DNA from: Hyphomonas johnsonii MHS-2
GTDB taxonomy: Bacteria > Pseudomonadota > Alphaproteobacteria > Caulobacterales > Hyphomonadaceae
DNA length: 64,000 nucleotides
Direction: 5' to 3'
NCBI RefSeq assembly: GCF_000685275.1
Contig: NZ_ARYK01000002.1
Coordinates: 124,001-188,000, forward strand
Position 1 is the first letter of the stretch; each line of letters starts with the position of its first letter. This document shows positions 10,620-19,085 of this stretch, piece after piece. A program made the position numbers and the translations under genes. The notes beneath the pieces were generated by a model. That model searched no databases. It was not told the origin of the DNA and worked only from the letters and a program-made list of their open reading frames with translations.

Positions 10620-12788
10620 TTACAGGAACGAGTAAGGGTCGATATCCACAGATACCCGTACAGGCCGCGGCGGTTTCAGGCGCGCCAGCCAGGCCGCCAT
10701 ATAAGCCGAAAGATCAATGTTTCTGGGCGCTTTTACCAGAAACCTGCGCCGATGGCGTCCGCGCAGCACCGTTATCGGCGCCGGAGCCGGCCCAAACAGC
10801 TCGATTCCCGCCGCATTCGGCGCCGCCAGCGATATCTCGCGGCAGGTTTCATCCACCATTTCCGCACTCGGCGCCGAAATGATCATCGCGGCCAGCCGCC
10901 CGAACGGTGGCAGGCCCAGTTCCGCCCGCACATCCCGCTCGATCTGCAGGAAGCCGTCGCGGTCGCCGTCCGCCAGCGCCAGCATGGCCGGATTGTCGGG
11001 CGCATAGGTCTGTACCAGCGCCCGCCCCGGCCGCTCGGCCCGTCCGGCCCGGCCCGCCACCTGGCTCAAAAGCTGGTAGGTCCGCTCTCCGGCCCTCAGG
11101 TCGCCGCCCTTCATGCCCGAATCGGCGTCGACCACACCCACAAGGGTCAGATTCGGGAAATTGTGCCCCTTGGCGACAATCTGGGTGCCGATCAGCACGT
11201 CGATCTCACCGGTTTCCATGCGGTCGATGATTCCGCGCGTTGCGTCGCCGCCCATCGCCGTGTCCGACGAGAATATCTCGATCCGGGCCTCCGGCATCAG
11301 CACGCGCACCTCCTCGGCCACCCGTTCCACCCCCGGGCCTACCCCCATCAGCGAATCCTTCGCCCCGCAGGCAGGGCACACGCTGGGCTTCGGGATCGAA
11401 TACCCCGTCACATGGCAGACCAGTCGCCCGGAATACCTGTGCTCGGTCAGCCAGTTCTCGGTGCCCGGCGTCTTCAGCCGCTCGCCGCACGCCTTGCACA
11501 GCACCAGCGGCGCATAGCCCCGCCGGTTGAGGAACAGCAAAGTCTGCTCGCCCGCCGCCAGGGTCTCCTGCATGGCATGCACAAGATGCGGCGACAGCCA
11601 CTGATTCTTTGCCGGCGGCGCCCGGCGCAGGTCCACCAGTTCGACGTCCGGCAGCCGCGCCGCGCCCGGCCGCGCCGCCAGCATCAGCCGCGTGTAGCGG
11701 CCCGCCTCGGCATTCACCACGGTCTCCAGCGCTGGCGTCGCCGAGGCCAGAACCACGCCTGCCCCCTCCAGCTTCGCCCGCATCACCGCCATGTCGCGGG
11801 CATGATAGGTCACGCCGTCTTCCTGCTTGTAGCTGCCGTCATGTTCTTCATCGACGATGACCAGCTTCAGGTTGGCGAATGGCAGGAACAGCGCCGAACG
11901 CGCCCCGATCACGATCCGCGCCCGGCCATGCACCGCCTCGCGCCAGGTCCGGCGCCTGTCCTTGTCCGACAGGCCCGAATGCCACGGCGCCGGTGCGGCC
12001 CCGAATCGCGCCTCGAACCGCGACAGGATCGCCTGCGTCAGCGCGATCTCCGGCAGCATGACCAGAACCTGCGCGTCAGGGTCCACCCGCAACGCCTCGG
12101 CAATCGCCTCGAAATACACTTCCGTCTTGCCGGACCCCGTCACGCCATCCAGCAGGAAGGCGGCAAAGCCCCCCGTCCGCATCGCGGCCTTCAGCGCGTC
12201 AGCGGCCTCCCCCTGCTCGCCCGTCAGCACCGCCCCCGGCAGGTCCGGCTGCGGCACGGCAAATGGCGCATCCGCCGCCATCTCCTCGGCGCGCAGGGCC
12301 CCGGCACTCACCAGCCCCTTCACCACCCCGCTCGACACCCCTGCCGCCGCAGCCAGCGTCGCCGCGTTCGCCGCGCCCACTTCCTCGGCCGCATCCAGCA
12401 CGCGCCGGCGCGTATCGGTCAGTTTCTTCGGTTCCTCGCCGGTCAGGTGGAACACGGTCTCGGTCGGCGAAGGCGTCAGCCCACCCCGCGCCCTCAGCGC
12501 CATGCCCAGCACATGGCCCGGATGCGACACGGTGTATTTCGCCGCCCATGAAATGAATTCGCGCATCGCCGCTGGCATCGGCGGCGCCGGATAGACAGAG
12601 ATGACCGGCTTCAGCGTCCGCCCCGCCGCCGCCGCGTCGTCCAGCATGTCCCACACGACGCCCAGCCGCTCGGTCTGCCCCAGCGGCGCGGTGACATAGC
12701 TGCCAACGCTGACGTCCATCCCCTCCGGCACCGCATAATCAAACGGTTCGGGCAGCGGCAGGACAAAGAGAATCCGGGCGACGGGCAT
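10620..12788 (-). CDS. priA: Primosomal protein N' (replication-restart helicase PriA)
   Basis: A 722-residue superfamily 2 helicase with Walker A GVTGSGKTEVY and the DEEH box VDEEHDGSYKQ. PriA reloads DnaB at collapsed forks. Of the eight zinc-ligand cysteines in four pairs, CKAC and CPAC (site 1) remain. The second pair reads TPGT and the third CHVT, so site 2 keeps one cysteine only. ATG at 12788 is preferred over an in-frame TTG two codons upstream. It lies next to atpH, a frequent alphaproteobacterial neighbourhood. Confidence 0.94.
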   Translation of the reverse strand: MPVARILFVLPLPEPFDYAVPEGMDVSVGSYVTAPLGQTERLGVVWDMLDDAAAAGRTLKPVISVYPAPPMPAAMREFISWAAKYTVSHPGHVLGMALRARGGLTPSPTETVFHLTGEEPKKLTDTRRRVLDAAEEVGAANAATLAAAAGVSSGVVKGLVSAGALRAEEMAADAPFAVPQPDLPGAVLTGEQGEAADALKAAMRTGGFAAFLLDGVTGSGKTEVYFEAIAEALRVDPDAQVLVMLPEIALTQAILSRFEARFGAAPAPWHSGLSDKDRRRTWREAVHGRARIVIGARSALFLPFANLKLVIVDEEHDGSYKQEDGVTYHARDMAVMRAKLEGAGVVLASATPALETVVNAEAGRYTRLMLAARPGAARLPDVELVDLRRAPPAKNQWLSPHLVHAMQETLAAGEQTLLFLNRRGYAPLVLCKACGERLKTPGTENWLTEHRYSGRLVCHVTGYSIPKPSVCPACGAKDSLMGVGPGVERVAEEVRVLMPEARIEIFSSDTAMGGDATRGIIDRMETGEIDVLIGTQIVAKGHNFPNLTLVGVVDADSGMKGGDLRAGERTYQLLSQVAGRAGRAERPGRALVQTYAPDNPAMLALADGDRDGFLQIERDVRAELGLPPFGRLAAMIISAPSAEMVDETCREISLAAPNAAGIELFGPAPAPITVLRGRHRRRFLVKAPRNIDLSAYMAAWLARLKPPRPVRVSVDIDPYSFL

Positions 12789-12891
12789 GGCCAAATCCCT
12801 AGCGCCTCACCTGACTCCTGTCGAACCCTTCAGGGCACACTCGGGAACAGGCAAGGCACCCGCAAATTGCCGCCACGCGGAGCGTCAATCC

Positions 12892-13482
12892 CTAGTCCCG
12901 TGACGGGTAGGTCCCATACATCGCCACGCAGAAATTTATCGCCAGCGACGGATTGAGCTTCGAGAATGCCTGGCTCCCGCCGGTCTTGCCCGTTGCAACC
13001 GCAGCAGATGGCACAGTGCCCGTGCCTTCGGCGTCAGCGTCCCGCGATTCGACGACGAAAACGTCGCCTTCAGGTGATTCGGCTGCGTCGCCGTCCGTGG
13101 CCGATCCGTCCAGCATGTGCGTGTGCGCAGGCATCTGCGCAGTGGTCAGCGTATGCGACTCAGAGCCGACCCGTTGGCCCATTGAGCGTGGCGAAAGGCC
13201 GGGACCATGACCGGCATTCACCGGCACCCGCCCGCGCAAGTCAGGAAGGGCAAAAGTCGTCCGCCCGTCGCCGCCATACATCGTCCCGAACAGGGAGAAC
13301 ATGGCGCTGTACTCCGAAATGGGCAGCAACCGGCCATCCGCGTTCAGGCTGCCGCGCGGACAGAAATTCGCGCCGGTCATGAAGATTTCGCCCATCATCT
13401 TTTCCTGCGCCTGGGCTGGTTGAGCCAGCATTGCCATGCTTGTGGCCAGGCCGGCCGCTGCAATCATCCTGGTCATGTTCAT
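12892..13482 (-). CDS. Secreted phage tail-collar domain protein (microcystin-dependent-protein-like)
   Basis: A 196-residue protein with a signal peptide (hydrophobic residues ~7-20, cleavage near AQAQE), then a tail-collar domain: GEIFMTGANFCPRG, the DGRLLPISEYSAMFSLFGTMYGG block here in its core form (ISEYSAMFSLFGTMYGG), and FALPDLRGRVPV. The Ala/Gly/Asp-rich middle is low complexity, and the end (INFCVAMYGTYPSRD) is typical. A good GGAGGG supports the ATG at 13482. Such proteins occur outside prophages, and no phage genes are nearby. The role is unknown. Confidence 0.75.
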   Translation of the reverse strand: MNMTRMIAAAGLATSMAMLAQPAQAQEKMMGEIFMTGANFCPRGSLNADGRLLPISEYSAMFSLFGTMYGGDGRTTFALPDLRGRVPVNAGHGPGLSPRSMGQRVGSESHTLTTAQMPAHTHMLDGSATDGDAAESPEGDVFVVESRDADAEGTGTVPSAAVATGKTGGSQAFSKLNPSLAINFCVAMYGTYPSRD

Positions 13483-13592
13483 CTGTATTCCCTCCACATA
13501 TTCAAGCTTGCGGAAAAGCTTAGCCGAAGTTTCGGCGAATGCCAGCACGGATCCGGCCCGTCCTTGCACGGCAATCCGTCTCACTGCAGTGC

Positions 13593-14294
13593 CTCTCTCC
13601 CCCACCCAATCCAACCCTGGTCCCGCCCGGCCTATACTGGCCGCCATGACAGATCCGTCCGCCTTCCTCATCCAGGGCTTCCAGCAGGCGCAGCGTGCCC
13701 TCGCGCACGTGGCCGGGATGACGCAGGCGCATCTCAACCCGGCCACCCTCGCCCGCACCCTCGCGCAGAAGGCGGCGGCGCAACTCGCGCAGCTCGAGGT
13801 GATCGTCCGCCGCCTGCTGACCTTGCTGGCCCTGTCGCTGACCCTCGCCCCGGTCAAACCGCGCAGCCCGGCGGCGCCTGGTTCCGGGGATCGGCTCGCA
13901 GACCCCGTGTGCCGCAAGGCCGTGCCGGGCTTTGCCTTGACCGGGAAGCTGCTCTCTGGGTTCGGTCCGGACACGTCCGGGCTTTTTCCGTGCACTGTCC
14001 GTGCATCCGGCCCGGTGCCGGCCGCGCCGATCCTGGCCCGCCTCGCGGCGTTGCAGCAGGTGCTCGCCGCCCCGGACGCGCATGCAAGGCGTCTCGCCCG
14101 CGCGCTCCAGCGCCAGCGGGACCGCGGCGAAGCCCGGCCCGTCGCCCTGCCCATGCCCCGCACCCATCGGATGGTGCCGGAACTCGGCATGATCGCGACT
14201 GCCCTGCCGGGCCTCATCCGTACGGCGCTGGAAAGCTGGGACAATTCAAGCTGAATCCGACAGCCTGTCAGACAGGTCCTGCCGGGCGCCGAAG
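13593..14294. repeat. Duplicated unit, copy 1 (gene plus conserved 5' and 3' flanks)
   Basis: This segment and 58926-59624 (inverted) share a homologous 202-codon gene and also recognisable non-coding flanks. The 5' side has a CTCTCTCCCC-ACCC tract, then TCCAAC/TCCGAC and TATACT/CATACT before the ATG. The 3' side has CTGAATCC, TCAGACAG and TGCCGG at matching offsets after the stop. The whole transcription unit was probably duplicated. Confidence 0.7.
13646..14254 (+). CDS. Conserved hypothetical protein, paralogue of 58964-59572
   Basis: A 202-residue protein of no family I recognise. Its paralogue has the same length. Shared blocks are QLEVIVRRLLTLLAL (a hydrophobic helix near residues 49-64), FPCTVRASGPVPAAP, DAHARRLAR and the C-terminal PELGMIATALP...ALESWDNSS. 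It lacks a signal peptide; the helix could be membrane-associated. There is no Shine-Dalgarno; a TATACT hexamer ends 7 nt before the ATG, suggesting a leaderless mRNA. It is Ala/Leu/Arg-rich. Confidence 0.75.
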   Translation: MTDPSAFLIQGFQQAQRALAHVAGMTQAHLNPATLARTLAQKAAAQLAQLEVIVRRLLTLLALSLTLAPVKPRSPAAPGSGDRLADPVCRKAVPGFALTGKLLSGFGPDTSGLFPCTVRASGPVPAAPILARLAALQQVLAAPDAHARRLARALQRQRDRGEARPVALPMPRTHRMVPELGMIATALPGLIRTALESWDNSS

Positions 14295-14324
14295 GGTGGT
14301 TCCGGTTACGGCTGCAGGCCGATT

Positions 14325-14340
14325 CCCGGCCAAGGCCGGG
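14325..14340. repeat. Palindromic element CCCGGCC-AA-GGCCGGG
   Basis: A perfect 7-bp inverted repeat in the 211-bp gap between the 202-aa gene and moxR. No T-run follows, so it is not a clear intrinsic terminator. It resembles the short GC-rich REP-like palindromes scattered in alphaproteobacterial genomes. I saw no second copy here. Confidence 0.4.
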
Positions 14341-14465
14341 ACACCAGGCAATGCCGAACAGGACGAACAGCACGCGCCCCCGGCGTTTGCCGCGAAAACG
14401 GGTAACAGAGGCTCCCCCAGCGTTATGCCTTGCCAGCCTTTCGCCCGCCCCCTACCCCTTTCAGC

Positions 14466-15458
14466 ATGGCAAAAGACATCCCCACCGGCTACGAGCCGCT
14501 GAGTTCCATCGAAGCGGTCACCGAAGGGCTCGCATCGGTCGGCTATATTTCGACCCGCGAAATCTCCACCGCCGTCTTCCTGGCCCACGGCCTGCGCAAG
14601 CCGATCCTGATCGAAGGGCCTGCCGGCGTCGGCAAGACCGATCTGGCCCAGTCCCTCGCCGGCTGGCTCGAAGCGCCGATCCTGCGGCTGCAATGCTATG
14701 AAGGCCTCGACGAGGGCAAGGCGCTGTATGAATGGAAATACGGCAAGCAGCTGCTCTACACCCAGATTCTCAAGGAGAAACTGAACGAGCTGATCGGCGC
14801 TGCCGACAATCTCTCGCAATCCCTCGGCAAGCTGGCCTCTTTCGAAGACCTGTTCTTCTCCGAGCAGTTCCTCGAATCCCGCCCGCTGCTGACCGCCATG
14901 CAGCAGCCGTCCGGTTCGGTCCTGCTGATCGACGAGATCGACAAGTCGGACGAGGAATTCGAGGCGTTCCTGCTGGAAGTCCTGTCTGACTACCAGGTCA
15001 CCGTGCCGGAGATCGGCACGATCCGCGCCCAGGTCCCGCCGCTGGTGATCCTGACTTCCAACAATGTCCGCGAGCTTGGCGATGCCCTGAAACGGCGCTG
15101 CCTCCACCTGCATATCGGTTTCCCCGACGCCGCCCGCGAACGCCGCATCGTTCAGGCCCGCGTGCCGGATGTATCGGACGTGTTGCTGAAGCAGCTCGTC
15201 AGCTTCGTCCAGGGCGTGCGCGACACCGATATCAAGAAGCGGCCGTCAATCTCGGAAACCGTCGACTGGGCAAGGACACTTCTCCTGATGCACGCAAGCG
15301 CCCTCGACGAGGCCTTCGTGCGATCCACGCTCAATGTCCTCCTGAAACACGAGAGCGATATCGCCGCAGTCTCCAAGGAAATCCCCCGCCTGGTGCGCGA
15401 GGCGGCCGGGCCGGACAGAAGCGGCCGCACGGCCTCCGGCTATCCCGAACTCGGGTAG
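14466..15458 (+). CDS. MoxR-family AAA+ ATPase
   Basis: A 330-residue AAA+ protein with Walker A GPAGVGKTD, Walker B LLIDEIDKSDEEFEAFLLEVL in its core LLIDEIDKSD, and sensor SNNVRELGDALKRRC. MoxR ATPases act as chaperones with a VWA partner, often to mature metalloenzymes (the CoxD type in CO dehydrogenase clusters). The partner gene starts 5 bp downstream. No coxLMS or other client gene is visible, so the client is unknown. ATG 14466 lacks a clear ribosome site; an upstream TTG (14430) is an alternative. Confidence 0.88.
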   Translation: MAKDIPTGYEPLSSIEAVTEGLASVGYISTREISTAVFLAHGLRKPILIEGPAGVGKTDLAQSLAGWLEAPILRLQCYEGLDEGKALYEWKYGKQLLYTQILKEKLNELIGAADNLSQSLGKLASFEDLFFSEQFLESRPLLTAMQQPSGSVLLIDEIDKSDEEFEAFLLEVLSDYQVTVPEIGTIRAQVPPLVILTSNNVRELGDALKRRCLHLHIGFPDAARERRIVQARVPDVSDVLLKQLVSFVQGVRDTDIKKRPSISETVDWARTLLLMHASALDEAFVRSTLNVLLKHESDIAAVSKEIPRLVREAAGPDRSGRTASGYPELG

Positions 15459-15463
15459 CGGAG

Positions 15464-16807
15464 ATGGAGCGCACGCTCACCAACTTCATCCGCGCGCTGC
15501 GCTCGTCAGATGTGCGGGTCTCCACAGGTGAAGCGCTCGACGCCACCCGGGCCGTGGCCCTGATCGGCTATCAGGACCGGTCCCTGCTGAAGGATTCCCT
15601 CGGCTGCGTCCTCGCCAAGTCCGAGACGGAAAAACAGGTCCACGACCGCCTGTTCGATCTCTACTTCGCCCATTCCGATTCCCAGCGCGGCGGGAGTGAA
15701 TCCTCGTCCGAAACGGAAAGCACCGATGGCGAAGCCCCGGCCTCGCCCGAAGACCTCATCGCGCTCATGGAATCCGGTGACGACACAGCCATATCCCTCG
15801 CCATGGAACGCGCCGCCGAGGCAGCGGGCATCGACAATATCCGCTTCTCCACGCAGGTCGCCTATTTCGCCCAGCAGATGGTCAAGCAGATGGGCGGAGA
15901 CGGACTCCAGGAACGCCTGCTGGAAGCCCTCCAGGGTCGCGGCGAGGAAAACGAAACACGCGCGCAGGAACTGATCGACATGCGCCGCGACCTGACCATG
16001 CGCGCCCGCGACCGGGCCGAGCGCGCCTTCGATGTGTTCGGCGCCGGCGAAACCGACCAGTTCCGCAATGATTTCGCCGCCGAAAAGCGGCTTTCAGCGC
16101 TCGACCAGTATGACATGGAGCGCATGAAGATCCTGATCGCCAAGGTCGCCAAGCGCCTCGCGGTCAAACATTCCCGCCGCCGCCGGAAGCGCAATCGCGG
16201 CCAACTGGATGTCCGCCGCACAATGCGCGCCAATGCGGGGCTCGATGGGGTGCCGTTCAACGTCATCTGGCGCCAGAAAAAGCGCGACCGACCGAAGATC
16301 GTCGCCATTTGCGATGTCTCGGGATCGGTAGCGCGGTATGTGCGCTTCCTCCTGCTTCTCCTTTATTCCCTCGCCGATGTCGTGCCCGACCTTCACGCCT
16401 TTGCCTTCTCGAACCGGCTGCGCGCGGTCGACGACATTCTCGACAATAACGAGTTCGAAGCGGCGATGACGAAGATCATCCGCGACCTCGGCATGGGATC
16501 AACCGATTACGGCCAGGCCTGGTCCGACCTCAAGGTCGACCATGAGAGCATCATCGACCGTCGCACCACGATCATCGTCCTGGGCGATGGCCGCTCGAAC
16601 TATGGCGACCCGCGCAACGACCTGTTCCAGCAATTCGCACAGCGGGCCAAGCAGGTTATCTGGCTGAACCCGGAAGCCCGCCCGCTCTGGGGAACGGGCG
16701 ACAGCGCGATTCCGCGCTACCTGCCTTACTGCACCCAGATGAGCCACGTCGCCACCCTGAAGGACCTGGAACGGGCCGTGGATGAAGTCCTCAGCGCCTA
16801 TGGCTGA
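15464..16807 (+). CDS. VWA domain protein (CoxE-like), partner of MoxR ATPase
   Basis: A 447-residue protein. The N-terminal half is helical; the C-terminal half is a VWA domain with MIDAS residues in CDVSGSVARY and a later threonine in GMGSTDYGQAW, plus a LGDGRSNYGDP strand. An acidic Ser/Glu-rich linker lies near residues 72-90. It has no signal peptide, so it is likely cytoplasmic, acting with the adjacent MoxR ATPase. Its stop abuts the convergent MFS stop. Confidence 0.87.
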   Translation: MERTLTNFIRALRSSDVRVSTGEALDATRAVALIGYQDRSLLKDSLGCVLAKSETEKQVHDRLFDLYFAHSDSQRGGSESSSETESTDGEAPASPEDLIALMESGDDTAISLAMERAAEAAGIDNIRFSTQVAYFAQQMVKQMGGDGLQERLLEALQGRGEENETRAQELIDMRRDLTMRARDRAERAFDVFGAGETDQFRNDFAAEKRLSALDQYDMERMKILIAKVAKRLAVKHSRRRRKRNRGQLDVRRTMRANAGLDGVPFNVIWRQKKRDRPKIVAICDVSGSVARYVRFLLLLLYSLADVVPDLHAFAFSNRLRAVDDILDNNEFEAAMTKIIRDLGMGSTDYGQAWSDLKVDHESIIDRRTTIIVLGDGRSNYGDPRNDLFQQFAQRAKQVIWLNPEARPLWGTGDSAIPRYLPYCTQMSHVATLKDLERAVDEVLSAYG

Positions 16808-18091
16808 TCAGGCCTGCGCCGCGCGGATCGCGTCGGCCCGGTAAGTGCGCGCCGACATCAGCAGGCAGACAATGCTGAGCCCGTTGAACACCAGCATGAA
16901 TTCCAGCGCATGCCCGAGTGGCACCGCAACGCCCTGCGCGCTGAACATGTCGCTGAGGCTGCCGGCGATCCAGGGCCCGCCTCCGATCCCGACAAGTGTC
17001 AGGCAGAACAATGTGAACGCCGAGGCAAACGCGCGCATCCGCAGCTTCACCAGTTCCTGCGCGGCGGTGTAGGCGATGCTCGCATAGATCAGCCCGACAA
17101 AGCTCGGCACCACGTTCCACAGATAGGCTTGCCCGACCGTTGGTGCCTGAAGGAACATCCAGGCAAACGGCAGCGCGACGGCTGAACAGATCGCGATCAT
17201 CCACGGGCGCCAGCGCAGGTCATTCCGGGACAAGCGGTCGCAGACCCGCCCGAGGATGATTGCGCCTGCACCACCAACACCGCCGATCAGCAAGCCGAGC
17301 GGAATGGAAACGTCCGCCGGCGTCAGCACGTAGAGACGCTGAAGGTGGCTGGACGTGAACGCAACAAAGGCGTTGGCCGATATGCAGATCGACAGGCATC
17401 CGAGCAGCAGCCAGAGAAATGAGGACTGGCTGAGGATGAATTTCAGGGTTTCCAGCACGGGCGGCGCCGGCAGGTCATCTGCGCGGGACTCGGACTGGCC
17501 ACGAATCGGTTCGCGCACAGTCAGCCGCAGCAACAATGCCAGGATCAGGCCGGGAATACCGGCCACGAAGAAAGCGGCCCGCCAGCCGAAATGCGCATAC
17601 ACGAAAGCGCCCAGGATATAGCCGATCATGATGCCCAGCCCGATGCCGGTCGTGTAGATGCCGAGCGCAAAGGCGCGCTGCTGCGGCGGATAGAGATCCG
17701 CGATCATGCTGGTCGCCGGCGGCGTGCCCCCGGCTTCGCCAACCCCCACACCCATACGGGCAAGCAGCAGGTGCCAGAAATTGCCAGCCAGTCCGGAAAT
17801 CGCCGTCATGCCCGACCAGATCGTCAGCGCCAGCACGATAATGTTCCGCCGGTTCCCCCGGTCCGCCCACATCGCGACAGGTATGCCGAGCGTGGCATAG
17901 AAGGCCGCGAAGGCCAGGCCCGTCAGGAGGCCAAGCTGGCTGTCCAGCAGGCCGAGATCGGCCTTGATCGGTTCGAGGAGCGTTACGAGGATCTGCCGGT
18001 CGACATGATTGAACGTGTAGACGAGCGTCAAGACTGCCAGAACCCATGACCGGTTGATGGGCCGCGCCGGCGAGCTGGTCGAATGGGTCAC
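16808..18091 (-). CDS. MFS transporter, spinster-like family
   Basis: A 427-residue, ~12-helix major facilitator. It begins with an NHVDRQILVTLLEPIKADL segment, and the WADRGNRRNIIV loop between helices 2 and 3 is the MFS signature. This subfamily (Spinster-like) is common near TonB receptors in sphingomonads and Hyphomonadaceae. The start is GTG at 18091 with GGAGG 8 nt upstream. It is divergent from tetR, with a shared operator-like palindrome between them. The substrate is unknown, possibly a lipid or aromatic compound taken up by the nearby TonB receptor. Confidence 0.86.
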   Translation of the reverse strand: MTHSTSSPARPINRSWVLAVLTLVYTFNHVDRQILVTLLEPIKADLGLLDSQLGLLTGLAFAAFYATLGIPVAMWADRGNRRNIIVLALTIWSGMTAISGLAGNFWHLLLARMGVGVGEAGGTPPATSMIADLYPPQQRAFALGIYTTGIGLGIMIGYILGAFVYAHFGWRAAFFVAGIPGLILALLLRLTVREPIRGQSESRADDLPAPPVLETLKFILSQSSFLWLLLGCLSICISANAFVAFTSSHLQRLYVLTPADVSIPLGLLIGGVGGAGAIILGRVCDRLSRNDLRWRPWMIAICSAVALPFAWMFLQAPTVGQAYLWNVVPSFVGLIYASIAYTAAQELVKLRMRAFASAFTLFCLTLVGIGGGPWIAGSLSDMFSAQGVAVPLGHALEFMLVFNGLSIVCLLMSARTYRADAIRAAQA

Positions 18092-18254
18092 GCGCGGACC
18101 TCCGGAGAAAACGCGCCTGCCGGCATCGCGCCAACCAGACCAGGTTCGCCGTGCAAGCGGGTTTCGGCGGCAGGGCTCGGGTGGCTCGGTCGCGACCTGC
18201 CAGCAGCATTTTGCGGAAGAATTTTCCAGGCGATCATCTTTTTCTCCGCGACTT

Positions 18255-18272
18255 TTTCATCATTTGTTGAAA
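18255..18272. promoter_or_regulatory. TetR operator candidate in the MFS/tetR divergent promoter
   Basis: TTTCATCA-TT-TGTTGAAA is an 18-bp inverted repeat with one mismatch. It matches, arm for arm, the perfect palindrome TTTCAACA-CT-TGTTGAAA upstream of the TonB receptor. It is 98 bp before tetR and 163 bp before the MFS start, fitting autoregulation and control of the transporter. Confidence 0.75.
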
Positions 18273-18370
18273 CAGTAGCGAAACCCTGCGATCGGGCAAG
18301 CAGTTGTTGCGACCTGCCCTGATTTCGTTACCATTGTTGGCAAAGAGAATGGGTGAGGAGACAAACGGCA

Positions 18371-19030
18371 ATGGCAGACGGTGTTACAGTTGGTGGGCGA
18401 CGAACGGCGATTCTGGACGCCGCCGAGAAGCTTTTTTCGGAGCACGGATTTGACGGTGTCACGCTGCGCGCGATTGCCAAGGAAGCGGGCGTCGATGTGG
18501 CGCTGGCAAACTATTATTTCGGCCGCAAGACCGCGGTGTTCGAAGAGACCTTCATGCGGCGCGCCGAGATCCTGAACGCCTGGCGCCTCGAAGCCCTGAA
18601 GCAGGCCACCGATGCCGCAGCGCCCGGACCCGCAAGCATTTACGAGATCATCGATGCCTATCTGCGCCCCTTGATGACGGGCGATCACCTGACCGACCCG
18701 CGCTGGCGCCATTACTACGCCCTGGTTGCCTATGTGAACAACTCGACGGAATGGGGCGGCAAGCTGATGTCGCAATATTTCAACCCGGCGATCGACAAGT
18801 TCATCGACGCCCTGCGCGCGGTGCGTCCGGACGCGAGCGAGCACGCGATCTATTGGGGATATCATTGCCTGTCCGGCGCGCTCACCCTGGCCTTCGCGCA
18901 AACCGGCCGTCTTGACGAATTGTCCGGTGGCAAGGTCCGGTCGACTGACCTGGAAGGCGGCTATCCGGAACTGGTGGACTTCATCACGGCAGGCTTCGAA
19001 CGCATTCTCGCGCCCCGGGCAAAAAAATAG
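18371..19030 (+). CDS. TetR family transcriptional regulator
   Basis: A 219-residue regulator. The N-terminal HTH (TLRAIAKEAGVDVALANYYF, residues 31-50) is typical of TetR; the C-terminal ligand domain resembles the CecR/YbiH type. The ATG at 18371 is chosen because GAGGAG lies ~10 nt upstream; an in-frame GTG six codons earlier overlaps that site. It very likely binds the two matching palindromes at 18255 and 21469 and so controls itself, the MFS transporter and the TonB receptor. Confidence 0.92.
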   Translation: MADGVTVGGRRTAILDAAEKLFSEHGFDGVTLRAIAKEAGVDVALANYYFGRKTAVFEETFMRRAEILNAWRLEALKQATDAAAPGPASIYEIIDAYLRPLMTGDHLTDPRWRHYYALVAYVNNSTEWGGKLMSQYFNPAIDKFIDALRAVRPDASEHAIYWGYHCLSGALTLAFAQTGRLDELSGGKVRSTDLEGGYPELVDFITAGFERILAPRAKK

Positions 19031-19058
19031 GGCGGCGCCGGTTTTCCAGCGCCGCCCC
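19021..19058 (-). terminator. Intrinsic terminator of the TonB receptor gene
   Basis: On the minus strand a 12-bp GC-rich stem with one mismatch and a four-base loop (arms 19030-19041 and 19046-19057) is followed by TATTTTTTT. The U-run comes from the AAAAAAA at the end of tetR, so the terminator overlaps the tetR stop. On the plus strand it has a hairpin but no T-run. Confidence 0.8.
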
Positions 19059-19085
19059 GAAAGATAATCCGAAGAGCCGGACTTC

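Noticed and set aside
10752..12551. 599-codon open frame antisense to priA
   Set aside because: Arg/Gln/Pro-rich composition and no motif; shadow frame.
12892..13482. Tail-collar protein as evidence for a prophage
   Set aside because: It has a secretory signal peptide and there are no other phage genes, integrase or att-like repeats nearby.
14349..14362. GAAC-N5-GAAC as a LexA box
   Set aside because: The spacer is 5, not 7, and it is not placed at a repair gene.
12892..14373. 493-codon minus-strand frame covering both the collar gene and the 202-aa gene
   Set aside because: Only the last 196 codons have protein features and a ribosome site; the remainder is antisense to the duplicated gene.
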